DNA from: an uncultured Ruminococcus sp.
GTDB lineage: Bacteria; Bacillota; Clostridia; Oscillospirales; Acutalibacteraceae
Assembly: GCA_945632055.1 (NCBI GenBank)
Contig: CALZCU010000019.1
Location: 1-9,230, forward strand
DNA: 9,230 nt
Direction: 5' to 3'
Shown: piece by piece, positions 1-6,714 of the stretch
How positions within the stretch are numbered: position 1 is the stretch's first letter
How the letters are laid out: every line of letters begins with the position of its first letter
Notes under the pieces: model-generated
What the model saw: only the letters and a program-made list of their open reading frames with translations
Database searches by the model: none
What the model was told of the DNA's origin: nothing
Program-made: the position numbers and the translations under genes

Positions 1-763
1 CCGCACCTGCGTAAAGAGTAGGAGTAGGGCCGCCCGAGTGAAGTCCTCCCCTGTGAAACCACGGAGTCATATTCATTGTTACATCGGTGGGATTTAACGG
101 AAAGTGCATAATAACATCGTGCGCAGACAGCACCTCGTTGACATTGTTCAGAGGAACTCCCTTTGGCATTCCCGTTGTTCCCGAGGTCTGAAGCCGCACG
201 ACCTCATCGTAAATATGAGGTGCAAAATCGACGGGAGGATTTTCATCAGAGCAATTCTTTATATAATCCTCGTAAAGAATGTGTCCTTCGGGCAAATCAA
301 ATCTCTTTGAAGCGGGATTGACTGCTATTACCGTTTTTACCCTGTGTTTGCAAAGTGACAATGCTTTAGCTGCCGTCTGAACAATTTCAGCATCGTAAAT
401 GTAGACAGCCGGCTTGTTATGGTCAATTATCTCGGCAGTTTCTCCCGGAGAAAGATTGAAATTGGCAGGGTTGCAGATTGCGCCGATTTTCTGCGAGGCT
501 ATATATCCGTACAGAAATTCGGGGGAATTAAAAAGCTGCATAAAAACTATGTCACTTTTCTTAACTCCGCCATTTCTGAGAGCATTTGCAAATTTGTTTG
601 CGTCAGCGTTCAACTCGGAATATGTCCAACTCCTGTCGAGCATCGGGTCAAAAACAGCATGCTTGTAGCCGAAGCGGCCGACATTCCTCATAAAGCCGTT
701 CAGCCATGTAAATTCACTTTCAAAGGTGTTTTTAAACATTTCACAATCGTAAGTAAGCTTCAA
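1..763 (-). CDS. AMP-forming acyl-CoA (or acyl-ACP) ligase, N-terminal half, cut by left edge
   Basis: This adenylate-forming enzyme would activate a carboxylic acid, probably a fatty acid, with ATP and pass it to CoA or another thiol. The 254 residues visible are about half of the usual 500-550. The key sign is the ATP-binding P-loop TSGTTGMPKG at residues 193-202. Further family signs are WTYSEL near 46-51, a GYIASQKIGAICNPAN stretch near 86-101 and a TPWFHRGGLHSGG segment near 233-245. I chose the TTG start at 763 because AGGG lies 7 bases upstream of it. The in-frame ATG at 739 has no ribosome site, and an ATG at 770 is out of frame and soon meets a stop. It begins 61 bases after the fabF stop with no terminator between, so co-transcription is likely. 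The substrate cannot be read from this half. The adenylation family is secure; CoA versus ACP as acceptor is open. Confidence 0.88.
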   Translation of the reverse strand, partial: MKLTYDCEMFKNTFESEFTWLNGFMRNVGRFGYKHAVFDPMLDRSWTYSELNADANKFANALRNGGVKKSDIVFMQLFNSPEFLYGYIASQKIGAICNPANFNLSPGETAEIIDHNKPAVYIYDAEIVQTAAKALSLCKHRVKTVIAVNPASKRFDLPEGHILYEDYIKNCSDENPPVDFAPHIYDEVVRLQTSGTTGMPKGVPLNNVNEVLSAHDVIMHFPLNPTDVTMNMTPWFHRGGLHSGGPTPTLYAGA

Positions 764-824
764 ATCTCATCCCTGATTTCAAATTAATATATCAATCAAG
801 CAAATGCCAGCAATATAATAATTA

Positions 825-2045
825 TCAGTACTTGCCGACAATTATGCTTGAATTCTGACCGCCGAAGCCGAACGCATTTGACATTGCGTATTTAATATCA
901 GCCTTTTTAGCGGTATTTGCAACAAAATCAATTCCTGCACAGTCGGGGTCAACCTCGCTGAGATTGATTGTCGGCGGAATAACACCTGTTTCAATTGCCT
1001 TAAGGCAGGTGATTGTTTCGGTAACTCCGCCTGCGCCCATCATATGGCCTGTTGCGCCCTTGGTGGAGCTTACGAACGGAAGCTTTTCTTTGAACACCTT
1101 TTTAATTGCCGAGGTTTCAACGAAGTCGCCCTTATTTGTTGCAGTTCCGTGTGCATTAATATACCCAATTTCTTCCGGTTTTATTCCTGCATCAGCAATT
1201 GCCTGCTGCATACACGCAATTGCACCTCGTCCCTCGGGGTGCGGTGCGGTCATATGATAAGCATCACCCGTATTGCCGCAGCCCTTGATTTCACCGTAAA
1301 TCTTTGCACCTCTTGCAAGAGCGTGTTCCTCTGTTTCGAGGATAAGCGCACCGCCGCCCTCGCCGATTACAAATCCGTCACGGCTGATGTCAAACGGTCT
1401 GCTTGCCGTTGACGGCGAATCATTCCTTCTTGAAAGTGCCTTTGCATTTGCAAGTGAATAAATTACAAGAGGACAAAGCACAGATTCTGCGCCGACTGCA
1501 AGCATTACATCTGCCTTTCCTGCTTCAATGCACATACAAGCGGTGCTTATTGCGTCACCGCCTGAGGAGCAGGCTGTGCTGACAGTCAGGCTCGGTCCCT
1601 GAATGTTATAGTCTATTGCAATATTTGCTGCCGCAATGTTTCCGAGAATTTTCGGAATAAATCGGGGACCTACCTTTTTATGAGAAGCACCCGAAAGTGC
1701 GTCCTGAGTGAACGCAATTGTTGCTATACCGCTCATTGCAGTACCCATTACAATTCCTGTTCTCTGCGGCTCAACCTCAAGTTTGCTCTGCTTTATAGCC
1801 TCCTCAGCCGCAATATACGCATACTGCATAAAGGGATCTGTTTTTCTGATTAAATCCTTTGAAAGATAATCCGAGGGATTAAAGTTTTTTACCTCGCCTG
1901 CAATCTGCACTGCAAGCTCGCTCGGGTCAAAGGTTTTAATTGTATCGATTCCAGAAACACCGCTTGTGATATTCTTCCAATACTCGTCCACACCGATACC
2001 GACGGGTGTCACTGCTCCCATTCCTGTTACAACAATTCTTTTCAT
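825..2045 (-). CDS. fabF: Beta-ketoacyl-ACP synthase II (KAS II, FabF-type)
   Basis: The product is a decarboxylating Claisen condensing enzyme that extends an acyl chain with malonyl-ACP in type II fatty acid synthesis in the cytoplasm. At 406 residues it matches the usual length of about 410. The thiolase-fold signature is complete: nucleophilic Cys159 in STACSSG, His299 in NAHGTAT, Lys329 in STKGATGH, His334 in GHMMGAGG and the glycine-rich NAFGFGGQNSS near 390-400. The N-terminal RIVVTGMGAVTPVG is typical of FabF. The ATG start has AGGAG 7 bases upstream. It is the first gene of a likely two-gene or longer operon with the acyl ligase and is divergent from a LysR regulator. No fabD, fabG or acpP is visible beside it, so it may be either the housekeeping KAS II or a copy serving a dedicated lipid or secondary pathway. 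The enzyme family is certain; the pathway is not. Confidence 0.95.
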   Translation of the reverse strand: MKRIVVTGMGAVTPVGIGVDEYWKNITSGVSGIDTIKTFDPSELAVQIAGEVKNFNPSDYLSKDLIRKTDPFMQYAYIAAEEAIKQSKLEVEPQRTGIVMGTAMSGIATIAFTQDALSGASHKKVGPRFIPKILGNIAAANIAIDYNIQGPSLTVSTACSSGGDAISTACMCIEAGKADVMLAVGAESVLCPLVIYSLANAKALSRRNDSPSTASRPFDISRDGFVIGEGGGALILETEEHALARGAKIYGEIKGCGNTGDAYHMTAPHPEGRGAIACMQQAIADAGIKPEEIGYINAHGTATNKGDFVETSAIKKVFKEKLPFVSSTKGATGHMMGAGGVTETITCLKAIETGVIPPTINLSEVDPDCAGIDFVANTAKKADIKYAMSNAFGFGGQNSSIIVGKY

Positions 2046-2085
2046 AAGTCAGCTCCTCTTATTTTAAAATAGTTATTTACAATTT

Positions 2086-2207
2086 GCATACTATTATGCT
2101 ATACTTGAATTATACCATAATTGGAAAATAATTCAACATATTAAATAATGCAAATACATTGGATTTTTGCCTATAAATTCCGATTTCTGCATAACATAAA
2201 TAATGCA
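2086..2207. promoter_or_regulatory. Candidate LysR operator region with repeated ATAATGC half sites
   Basis: The divergent gap between fabF and the LysR gene holds several related half sites. There is a dyad GCATA-4-TATGC (2086-2099), a direct ATAATGCA (2145-2152) and a dyad TGCAT-10-ATGCA (2188-2207) that contains a second ATAATGCA (2200-2207). LysR-type regulators usually bind imperfect dyads in such divergent gaps, including one near the regulated -35. Here the half sites flank the fabF promoter on both sides. That this regulator binds them is an inference. In AT-rich DNA some matches are expected by chance. No clear sigma-A promoter for the LysR gene itself was found in the rest of the gap. 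Confidence 0.4.
2109..2136 (-). promoter_or_regulatory. Promoter of fabF-acyl ligase operon
   Basis: Read on the minus strand, TTGAAT (2136-2131) and TATAAT (2114-2109) are separated by 16 bases. A TG one base before the -10 makes it an extended -10. Transcription should start near 2102, giving a leader of about 55 bases. A GCATA-4-TATGC dyad lies at 2086-2099 just inside this leader. Confidence 0.75.
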
Positions 2208-2270
2208 CACTGAATAAATGATACATTTCACAAATTAAATGTAATATATTGTAAAAGCGAGGTTAAAAAA

Positions 2271-3182
2271 GTGGATATTAATCAGCTCAATTGCTTCATT
2301 TCGGTTGCTCAGACGCTGAACTTTTCCGAAGCGGCAAGGCGCAATTATGTTTCCCAATCAACTGTCAGCAGGTATATCAGTGACCTTGAAAAGGAATTCG
2401 GCGTTCAGCTGTTCACCCGTTCACACAGAGATGTTATTATCACAAACGAGGGAAAGACTTTGCTTCCCTACGCAATTGAAATTGTTGAAACACTCAGCAA
2501 GGCAAAAACCGTTATCAAGCAGATGCACGACGGTGGTCAGGGCAAGCTCACGCTTGGCTGTGATGTCACATCGCTCGCCTTTCCGTCAAAATGCGTTTCT
2601 GATTTCAGCGGAAAGTACCCGAACATTTCAATCGAAGTAAAGCCACTTGACTGTGCTGACAGAAATCAGGCTATTACGGGAAGCGACTTTGACTTCTGCT
2701 TTATGCCGAGGGATATGGTTCCCGAAAGCTCGGGAATCGAGGCTCTGGTTACTCACAATGAAGCGCTTTCTGTTGTGACCTCAAAGAATTATAAATTCAA
2801 AGGCAGAAAATCCGTGAGTCTGCGTGAGCTTGCAGGTGAAAAGCTGTTGCTTTTGTCTGAAAAAATCTCGCCTATCGTTTATATGGAGATTATGGATTTA
2901 TTCCGCACCTTTCATATATCCCCGACCGTTGAAAGCACCTTTGACGACATTGTTTCAATGTATGTTTCGGTTTCTTCGGGTATCGGCGTTTCTATCATTC
3001 CTCAGTCGCTTGCGACCTTTACATCAAACAAATACACCGATGTTTTTCCGATTGAGGACGCTGACACAAATATCGCCTATGTTATGGCTTGGGGAAAGAA
3101 TATTTCAAATCCTGCGGCAAAGCTGTTTGTTGAGGCTGTCAAAAAATATGCAAAGGGCGAAGACAATCTTTACGGATTGTAA
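2271..3182 (+). CDS. LysR-type transcriptional regulator
   Basis: The product is a DNA-binding regulator of 303 residues, the normal size for this family. The N-terminal winged helix-turn-helix spans about residues 1-60, with LNFSEAARRNYVSQSTVSR (16-34) as the recognition segment and the usual LEKEFGVQLFTRS following. The remainder from about residue 90 is the periplasmic-binding-protein-like sensor domain that would bind an effector; its second half has the typical SGIGVSIIPQSLA stretch. The GTG start has GAGG 8 bases upstream. It is divergent from fabF and the acyl ligase, the classic arrangement for a LysR regulator controlling its neighbour and itself, so an acyl or carboxylic-acid signal is plausible but not shown. 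The downstream alcohol dehydrogenase has its own promoter and is a less likely partner. No hairpin terminator was found after the stop. Confidence 0.93.
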   Translation: MDINQLNCFISVAQTLNFSEAARRNYVSQSTVSRYISDLEKEFGVQLFTRSHRDVIITNEGKTLLPYAIEIVETLSKAKTVIKQMHDGGQGKLTLGCDVTSLAFPSKCVSDFSGKYPNISIEVKPLDCADRNQAITGSDFDFCFMPRDMVPESSGIEALVTHNEALSVVTSKNYKFKGRKSVSLRELAGEKLLLLSEKISPIVYMEIMDLFRTFHISPTVESTFDDIVSMYVSVSSGIGVSIIPQSLATFTSNKYTDVFPIEDADTNIAYVMAWGKNISNPAAKLFVEAVKKYAKGEDNLYGL

Positions 3183-3273
3183 TATATTGTTTATTATTTT
3201 TCATAAAATTGCATCGCAAATAGCATTTAGTTATATTTCACAAAGTTTTCACATAATTTTTACTTATTAGGTA

Positions 3274-3302
3274 TTTACTTTATAAAAGGTCAGTGGTATA
3301 AT
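3274..3302 (+). promoter_or_regulatory. Promoter of the alcohol dehydrogenase gene
   Basis: TTTACT (3274-3279) and a perfect TATAAT (3297-3302) are 17 bases apart, with TGG before the -10 giving an extended -10. The start of transcription would be near 3309 and the leader about 45 bases. The gene then has GGAGG at 3341-3345, 8 bases before the ATG. Together these predict strong expression. No Rex-type TTGTTAA dyad was found near the promoter. Confidence 0.72.
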
Positions 3303-3353
3303 GTATATAGTCACGACAGGTTGACCAAATAAATTATATCGGAGGTAATTATA

Positions 3354-4565
3354 ATGTACAGATTTACTTTGCCCCGTGATCTTTTCCACGGTGAGGACGC
3401 ACTGTCAAGCCTTAAAAATTTAGAAGGCAAAAAGGCAATAGTAGTTGTCGGCGGCGGTTCAATGAAGCGTTTCGGCTTTCTTGACAAGGCTGTTGAATAT
3501 TTGAAGGAAGCAGGAATGGAGGTTCAGCTTTTTGAAGGCGTTGAGCCTGACCCCTCTGTTGAAACAGTTATGAAGGGCGCAGAGGCTATGCGTGCATTTG
3601 AGCCTGACTGGATTGTTGCAATGGGCGGCGGTTCACCTATTGACGCTGCAAAGGCTATGTGGGCATTCTATGAATATCCCGAAACAACCTTTGAGGATCT
3701 CATTACACCGTTCAACTTCCCCAAGCTCAGAACAAAGGCTAAATTCTGCGCTATTCCGTCAACTTCGGGTACTGCTACAGAGGTTACGGCTTTCTCGGTT
3801 ATCACTGACTACTCAAAGGGCATCAAGTATCCTCTTGCTGACTTCAACATCACTCCCGATGTTGCTATTGTTGACCCTGCGATTGCAGAAACAATGCCCA
3901 AGAAGCTTACAGCTCACACAGGTATGGACGCAATGACTCACGCTATTGAGGCATTCGTTTCAACACTTAACTGTGAATACACTGACGCTCTTGCTCTTCA
4001 CGCAATTCAGATGATTCACGACAACCTCAAGAAATCATATGACGGCGATATGGCTTGCCGTGCTAAGATGCACGATGCTCAGTGCCTTGCAGGTATGGCT
4101 TTCTCGAACGCTCTTCTCGGTATCGTTCACTCAATGGCTCACAAGACAGGTGCTGCTTTCACAGGCGACCACATCATTCACGGCTGTGCTAACGCAATGT
4201 ATCTGCCCAAGGTTATCAAGTTCAACTCAAAGGACACTGTTGCTGCTGAACGCTATGCTCGCATTGCTAAGTTTATCGGTCTTAATGGCAACACAACAGA
4301 GGAGCTTGTTGACGCACTTATTGCAGAGCTTCGCAGTATGAACGACCAGCTCGATATTCCGCAGGCAATCAAGTTCTACGGCAAGGGCGGCGTTAAGGCT
4401 GATGAAAGCATTATTGACGAGAAGGAGTTTATGGATAAGCTTCCCGAAACTGCAAAAAATGCAATCGGCGACGCTTGCACAGGCTCTAACCCCCGTCAGC
4501 CAAGCCAGGAAGAAATGGAAAAGCTCCTTAAGGCTTGCTACTATGACTTAGAGATTGATTTCTAA
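3354..4565 (+). CDS. Iron-containing alcohol dehydrogenase (butanol/ethanol dehydrogenase type)
   Basis: This group III metal-dependent dehydrogenase would interconvert aldehydes and alcohols with NAD(P)H, most likely regenerating oxidised cofactor in fermentation. It has 403 residues, a usual length. The N-terminal nucleotide-binding half carries VVVGGGSMKRFG near 31-41 and GGGSPIDAAKAM at 91-102. The C-terminal half holds the metal ligands: Asp192 and His196 in GMDAMTHAIEAF, His259 in VHSMAH, and a histidine in the DHIIHGCANA segment, most likely His276 by its place before Gly-x-Ala-Asn. The stretch between the last two ligands is about three residues longer than in FucO- or AdhE-type enzymes. 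By eye the gene prefers AAG, TTC and AAC codons more than its neighbours, which fits high expression. It is a single-gene unit with its own promoter and terminator. Cofactor preference and exact substrate cannot be assigned. Confidence 0.93.
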   Translation: MYRFTLPRDLFHGEDALSSLKNLEGKKAIVVVGGGSMKRFGFLDKAVEYLKEAGMEVQLFEGVEPDPSVETVMKGAEAMRAFEPDWIVAMGGGSPIDAAKAMWAFYEYPETTFEDLITPFNFPKLRTKAKFCAIPSTSGTATEVTAFSVITDYSKGIKYPLADFNITPDVAIVDPAIAETMPKKLTAHTGMDAMTHAIEAFVSTLNCEYTDALALHAIQMIHDNLKKSYDGDMACRAKMHDAQCLAGMAFSNALLGIVHSMAHKTGAAFTGDHIIHGCANAMYLPKVIKFNSKDTVAAERYARIAKFIGLNGNTTEELVDALIAELRSMNDQLDIPQAIKFYGKGGVKADESIIDEKEFMDKLPETAKNAIGDACTGSNPRQPSQEEMEKLLKACYYDLEIDF

Positions 4566-4590
4566 GGAAAACAATATTCAAATAATACAT

Positions 4591-4627
4591 AAGGCTATCC
4601 CTCGTATTTGGGATAGCCTTATTTTAT
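4591..4627 (+). terminator. Rho-independent terminator after alcohol dehydrogenase
   Basis: A perfect 11-bp stem, AAGGCTATCCC (4591-4601) paired with GGGATAGCCTT (4610-4620), has an 8-base loop and is followed by ATTTTAT. It lies between converging genes, so it could also stop transcripts of the minus-strand exonuclease gene, although the T tract on that side is poorer. Confidence 0.9.
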
Positions 4628-4630
4628 ATG

Positions 4631-5389
4631 TCAAATATCAGCGACAAGCTCTACGGGGCAATGGTCTGAGCCTAAAATTTCTGTGTGAATATCTGCGCTG
4701 ACGAGCTTTTCATTGAGCCTTTCCGAAGTCAGAAAATAATCTATACGCCAGCCTGCATTCTTCTCCCTCGCCTTAAATCGGTATGACCACCACGAATAGA
4801 CTCCCTCCCTGTCGGGATTGAAAAATCTGTATGTATCGGTAAAGCCGCTTTCGAGCAGTTCGGTCATTTTCGACCTTTCTTCATCGGTAAAGCCTGCATT
4901 TTTACGGTTTGTCTTGGGATTTTTCAGGTCTATCTCATTATGAGCGACATTCAGATCTCCGCAGATTATAACAGGCTTGATTTCATCGAGCTTTTTCAGA
5001 TATGCCCTGAACTCGTCCTCCCACTCCATTCGGTAGTCAAGCCGTTTCAGCTCATTCTGTGAATTGGGAGTATAGCAGGTTACAAGATAATAATCGTCAA
5101 ATTCTGCGGTAATTACTCGCCCCTCATTATCGTGCTTTTCAATTCCTATTCCGTACGAAACAGAAACAGGCTTTTCCTTGGTAAACAAAGCTGTTCCGGA
5201 ATATCCTTTCTTTTCGGCATAATTCCAATACTGAAAATAGCCGTCAAGCTCAAGGTCTATTTGCCCCTCCTGAAGCTTAGTTTCCTGCAGGCAGAACGCA
5301 TCTGCGTCTGTATCTTTAAAATAATCGAGGAATCCCTTTGTAACGCAGGCACGAAGTCCGTTTACATTCCATGAAATAAATTTCTTCAT
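4631..5389 (-). CDS. xth: Exodeoxyribonuclease III (AP endonuclease, ExoA/XthA type)
   Basis: This base-excision-repair nuclease cleaves DNA 5' of abasic sites and removes 3' blocking groups and 3'-terminal nucleotides using a divalent metal. It has 252 residues, normal for the short bacterial ExoA/XthA form. The endonuclease/exonuclease/phosphatase fold shows all expected motifs: Asn8 in SWNVNGLRA, metal-binding Glu36 in LQETKLQ, Tyr106 in CYTPNSQ, Asp145 and Asn147 in [20 protein letters not shown] near 213-219, and the catalytic Asp242-His243 pair in GSDHCPV at the C-terminus. The ATG start has a GGTGAT ribosome site ending three bases upstream. It has its own promoter at 5437-5465 and is divergent from sigma-K, with no partner gene, so it looks like a stand-alone housekeeping repair gene. 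Only the choice between the symbols exoA and xthA is uncertain. Confidence 0.96.
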   Translation of the reverse strand: MKKFISWNVNGLRACVTKGFLDYFKDTDADAFCLQETKLQEGQIDLELDGYFQYWNYAEKKGYSGTALFTKEKPVSVSYGIGIEKHDNEGRVITAEFDDYYLVTCYTPNSQNELKRLDYRMEWEDEFRAYLKKLDEIKPVIICGDLNVAHNEIDLKNPKTNRKNAGFTDEERSKMTELLESGFTDTYRFFNPDREGVYSWWSYRFKAREKNAGWRIDYFLTSERLNEKLVSADIHTEILGSDHCPVELVADI

Positions 5390-5436
5390 ACTATCACCCT
5401 TTATCGGTTTTCACCGTATTTTATTTTTATATTTCA

Positions 5437-5465
5437 AGTATAAGGTATTTTTATCTATTTTTCAA
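5437..5465 (-). promoter_or_regulatory. Promoter of exonuclease III gene
   Basis: On the minus strand TTGAAA (5465-5460) and TATACT (5442-5437) are separated by 17 bases, close to the sigma-A consensus. The leader of about 40 bases contains a small CGGT-GAAA-ACCG hairpin (5416-5405) just before the ribosome site. Confidence 0.7.
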
Positions 5466-5479
5466 GCTTATACTAATGT

Positions 5480-5499
5480 GAATTTGTACAGGCAAATTC
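5480..5499. repeat. Perfect dyad between exonuclease III and sigma-K genes
   Basis: GAATTTG (5480-5486) and CAAATTC (5493-5499) form a perfect 7-bp inverted repeat around a 6-base centre. It sits just upstream of the exonuclease -35 and about 50 bases before the sigma-K start, so it could be a protein-binding site acting on either gene. It does not match the GAAC-N4-GTTC pattern of Gram-positive LexA boxes. Confidence 0.4.
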
Positions 5500-5547
5500 T
5501 GCTCTCATTCAGAATATTATTAAATAGATTATTTCGGTGGTGATAGT

Positions 5548-6243
5548 GTGTTAGAATTGCTCGGTTATCTTGGTCAGTATATTTGCTTCTTTATTCTCCA
5601 TGTATGCGGTGGCGGCTCTTTTCCGAAGCCTCTTTCTGAAAAGCAGGAGCGAGCTTATCTTGAAAAATGCGCTAAAGGCGACAAGGAAGCAAGGAATACT
5701 CTGATTGAGCATAATTTAAGGCTTGTTGCTCACATAATCAAAAAATACTACGGTGCGCAAAGCGAACAGGATGACCTTGTTTCTATCGGAACAATCGGTC
5801 TGATTAAGGCTATTGATACCTATGACATTAACAAAAATATCCGTCTCAGCTCGTATGCAAGCAGGTGTATTGAAAATGAAATTCTTATGCACTTCCGCAA
5901 CATAAAAAAGAGTGCGCAGGACATTTCTCTTAACGAAACAATTGACACCGACAAGGACGGCAATCCGCTCACCTTGCTCGATATTATGTCTGTTGACGAC
6001 AATATTATTGATATGCTCGACCTTAAACTGAACAGCCGAAAGCTCGGTCAGTTTATCGACGAGGAGCTTGACGAGCGTGAAAAGAGAATTATCATTCTTC
6101 GTTACGGTCTTAACGGCAACGAGCCTTTGACGCAAAAAAAGGTTGCAAAGCTGATGAATATTTCAAGGTCATATGTCAGCAGAATTGAAACAAAGGCGCT
6201 CAAAACACTGAAAAGACGGTTTGAAAACAGCTCTAATTTTTGA
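5548..6243 (+). CDS. sigK: Sporulation sigma factor sigma-K, pro-protein form
   Basis: This RNA polymerase sigma factor would direct late mother-cell transcription (coat and cortex genes, release) during endospore formation. It has 231 residues. Core region 2 spans about 48-118, with ARNTLIEHNLRLVAHIIKKY, DLVSIGTIGLIKAID and YASRCIENEILMH, all closely resembling Bacillus sigma-K. Region 4 includes LDEREKRIIILRYGL near 174-188 and the helix-turn-helix near 195-216 (KVAKLMNISRSYVSRIE). Residues 1-20 are hydrophobic (LLGYLGQYICFFILHV) and precede FPKPLS, which aligns with FPQPLS of Bacillus pro-sigma-K. An inhibitory pro-sequence removed by a SpoIVFB-type protease is therefore likely. The GTG start has GGTGGTGAT just upstream. 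The frame is uninterrupted, so there is no skin-type insertion in this copy. I found no sigma-A promoter; a sigma-E promoter would be expected but I could not locate one convincingly. Confidence 0.93.
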   Translation: MLELLGYLGQYICFFILHVCGGGSFPKPLSEKQERAYLEKCAKGDKEARNTLIEHNLRLVAHIIKKYYGAQSEQDDLVSIGTIGLIKAIDTYDINKNIRLSSYASRCIENEILMHFRNIKKSAQDISLNETIDTDKDGNPLTLLDIMSVDDNIIDMLDLKLNSRKLGQFIDEELDEREKRIIILRYGLNGNEPLTQKKVAKLMNISRSYVSRIETKALKTLKRRFENSSNF

Positions 6244-6262
6244 AAGTTCGAGTGTCTTGAAT

Positions 6263-6305
6263 CCAAAAAGAAAATACGGCTTACTGATTTTGTGTCAGTA
6301 AGCCG
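6263..6305 (-). terminator. Terminator hairpin overlapping lipoprotein gene end, probably bidirectional
   Basis: CGGCTTACTGA (6277-6287) pairs perfectly with TCAGTAAGCCG (6295-6305) around a 7-base loop. On the minus strand the stem is followed by a T-rich TATTTTCTTTTT tract, a strong rho-independent terminator for the lipoprotein gene. On the plus strand CTTTATT follows, so it may also end the sigma-K transcript, less efficiently. The right arm contains the stop and last codons of the lipoprotein gene. Confidence 0.87.
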
Positions 6306-6645
6306 CTTTATTCAGGGTAATAGTATTTTTGCCGTATATAAGGTCAAGTCTGTTTCCTCTCGGACAATAACCGAATTTATAATTCTGTGCAAGCTCGGGA
6401 ACAAAAATGACAAACGCTTGCTCGTCTGCAATGTAGCTTCCGCTTATGCTTGTGCTGTTGTCTGCATTGCTGATTTTCAGCATTGCCGTATCCTGCGAAA
6501 ATTCAAGGCTAACCTCTGCCCCGCCTTCAAGAGTTACCGTCCATTTGCTTGAAATCAATTCGGTAACATAGTCTGAGGTATCTGCTGTGCAGGAGGTCAG
6601 AAAAAAGCAGACTGCAAATAAAATGCCTGCGACATATTTTTTCAT
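6295..6645 (-). CDS. Small secreted lipoprotein, unknown function
   Basis: I do not recognise a named family. The 116-residue product begins with a classic type II signal peptide: MKK, a hydrophobic run to residue 15, then the lipobox LTSC with the modified cysteine at 19. It should be anchored to the outer face of the membrane as a mature protein of 98 residues. The mature part alternates short polar and hydrophobic stretches (KWTVTLEGGAEVSLEF, SGSYIADEQAFVIF, RLDLIYGKNTITL), which suggests a small beta-barrel or lipocalin-like fold, by inference only. The ATG start has a modest AAAGG about 10 bases upstream. The gene stands alone between converging sigma-K and the divergent DUF2804 gene. 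Its final codons (NKAAY and stop) are encoded within the terminator stem. There is no sequence link to sporulation beyond adjacency. Confidence 0.8.
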   Translation of the reverse strand: MKKYVAGILFAVCFFLTSCTADTSDYVTELISSKWTVTLEGGAEVSLEFSQDTAMLKISNADNSTSISGSYIADEQAFVIFVPELAQNYKFGYCPRGNRLDLIYGKNTITLNKAAY

Positions 6646-6714
6646 TTTATCCCAACCTTTTATTATAAAATATATTCAGATATAAATTTATTTATACCGT
6701 TTTTACAATTTTGT

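Noticed and set aside
104..787. Plus-strand open frames of 68-122 residues at the left edge
   Set aside because: They lie antisense to the acyl ligase, whose protein shows a clear P-loop; the plus-strand frames have no ribosome site or recognisable content.
2223..2242. ACATTT-8-AAATGT inverted repeat before the LysR gene
   Set aside because: The arms are simple AT-rich hexamers in a very AT-rich gap and do not match the ATGC half sites seen nearby; not strong enough to call an operator.
3288..3326. GGTCA and TGACC as inverted arms around the alcohol dehydrogenase -10 region
   Set aside because: Only five bases pair, across a 29-base gap, and flanking bases do not extend the match; chance is enough.
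5405..5416. CGGT-GAAA-ACCG mini-hairpin in the exonuclease leader as a regulatory RNA
   Set aside because: Only four base pairs with a GAAA loop and no larger conserved fold; too small to call a riboswitch or thermometer.
5400..5547. Sigma-E-type promoter for sigK
   Set aside because: Expected from biology, and partial matches such as TTATACTAAT near 5468-5477 exist, but no pair of boxes at proper spacing was convincing by eye.
5716..6135. 139-residue minus-strand open frame inside sigK
   Set aside because: It is fully antisense to the well-conserved core of sigma-K and has no sensible domain or start signal.
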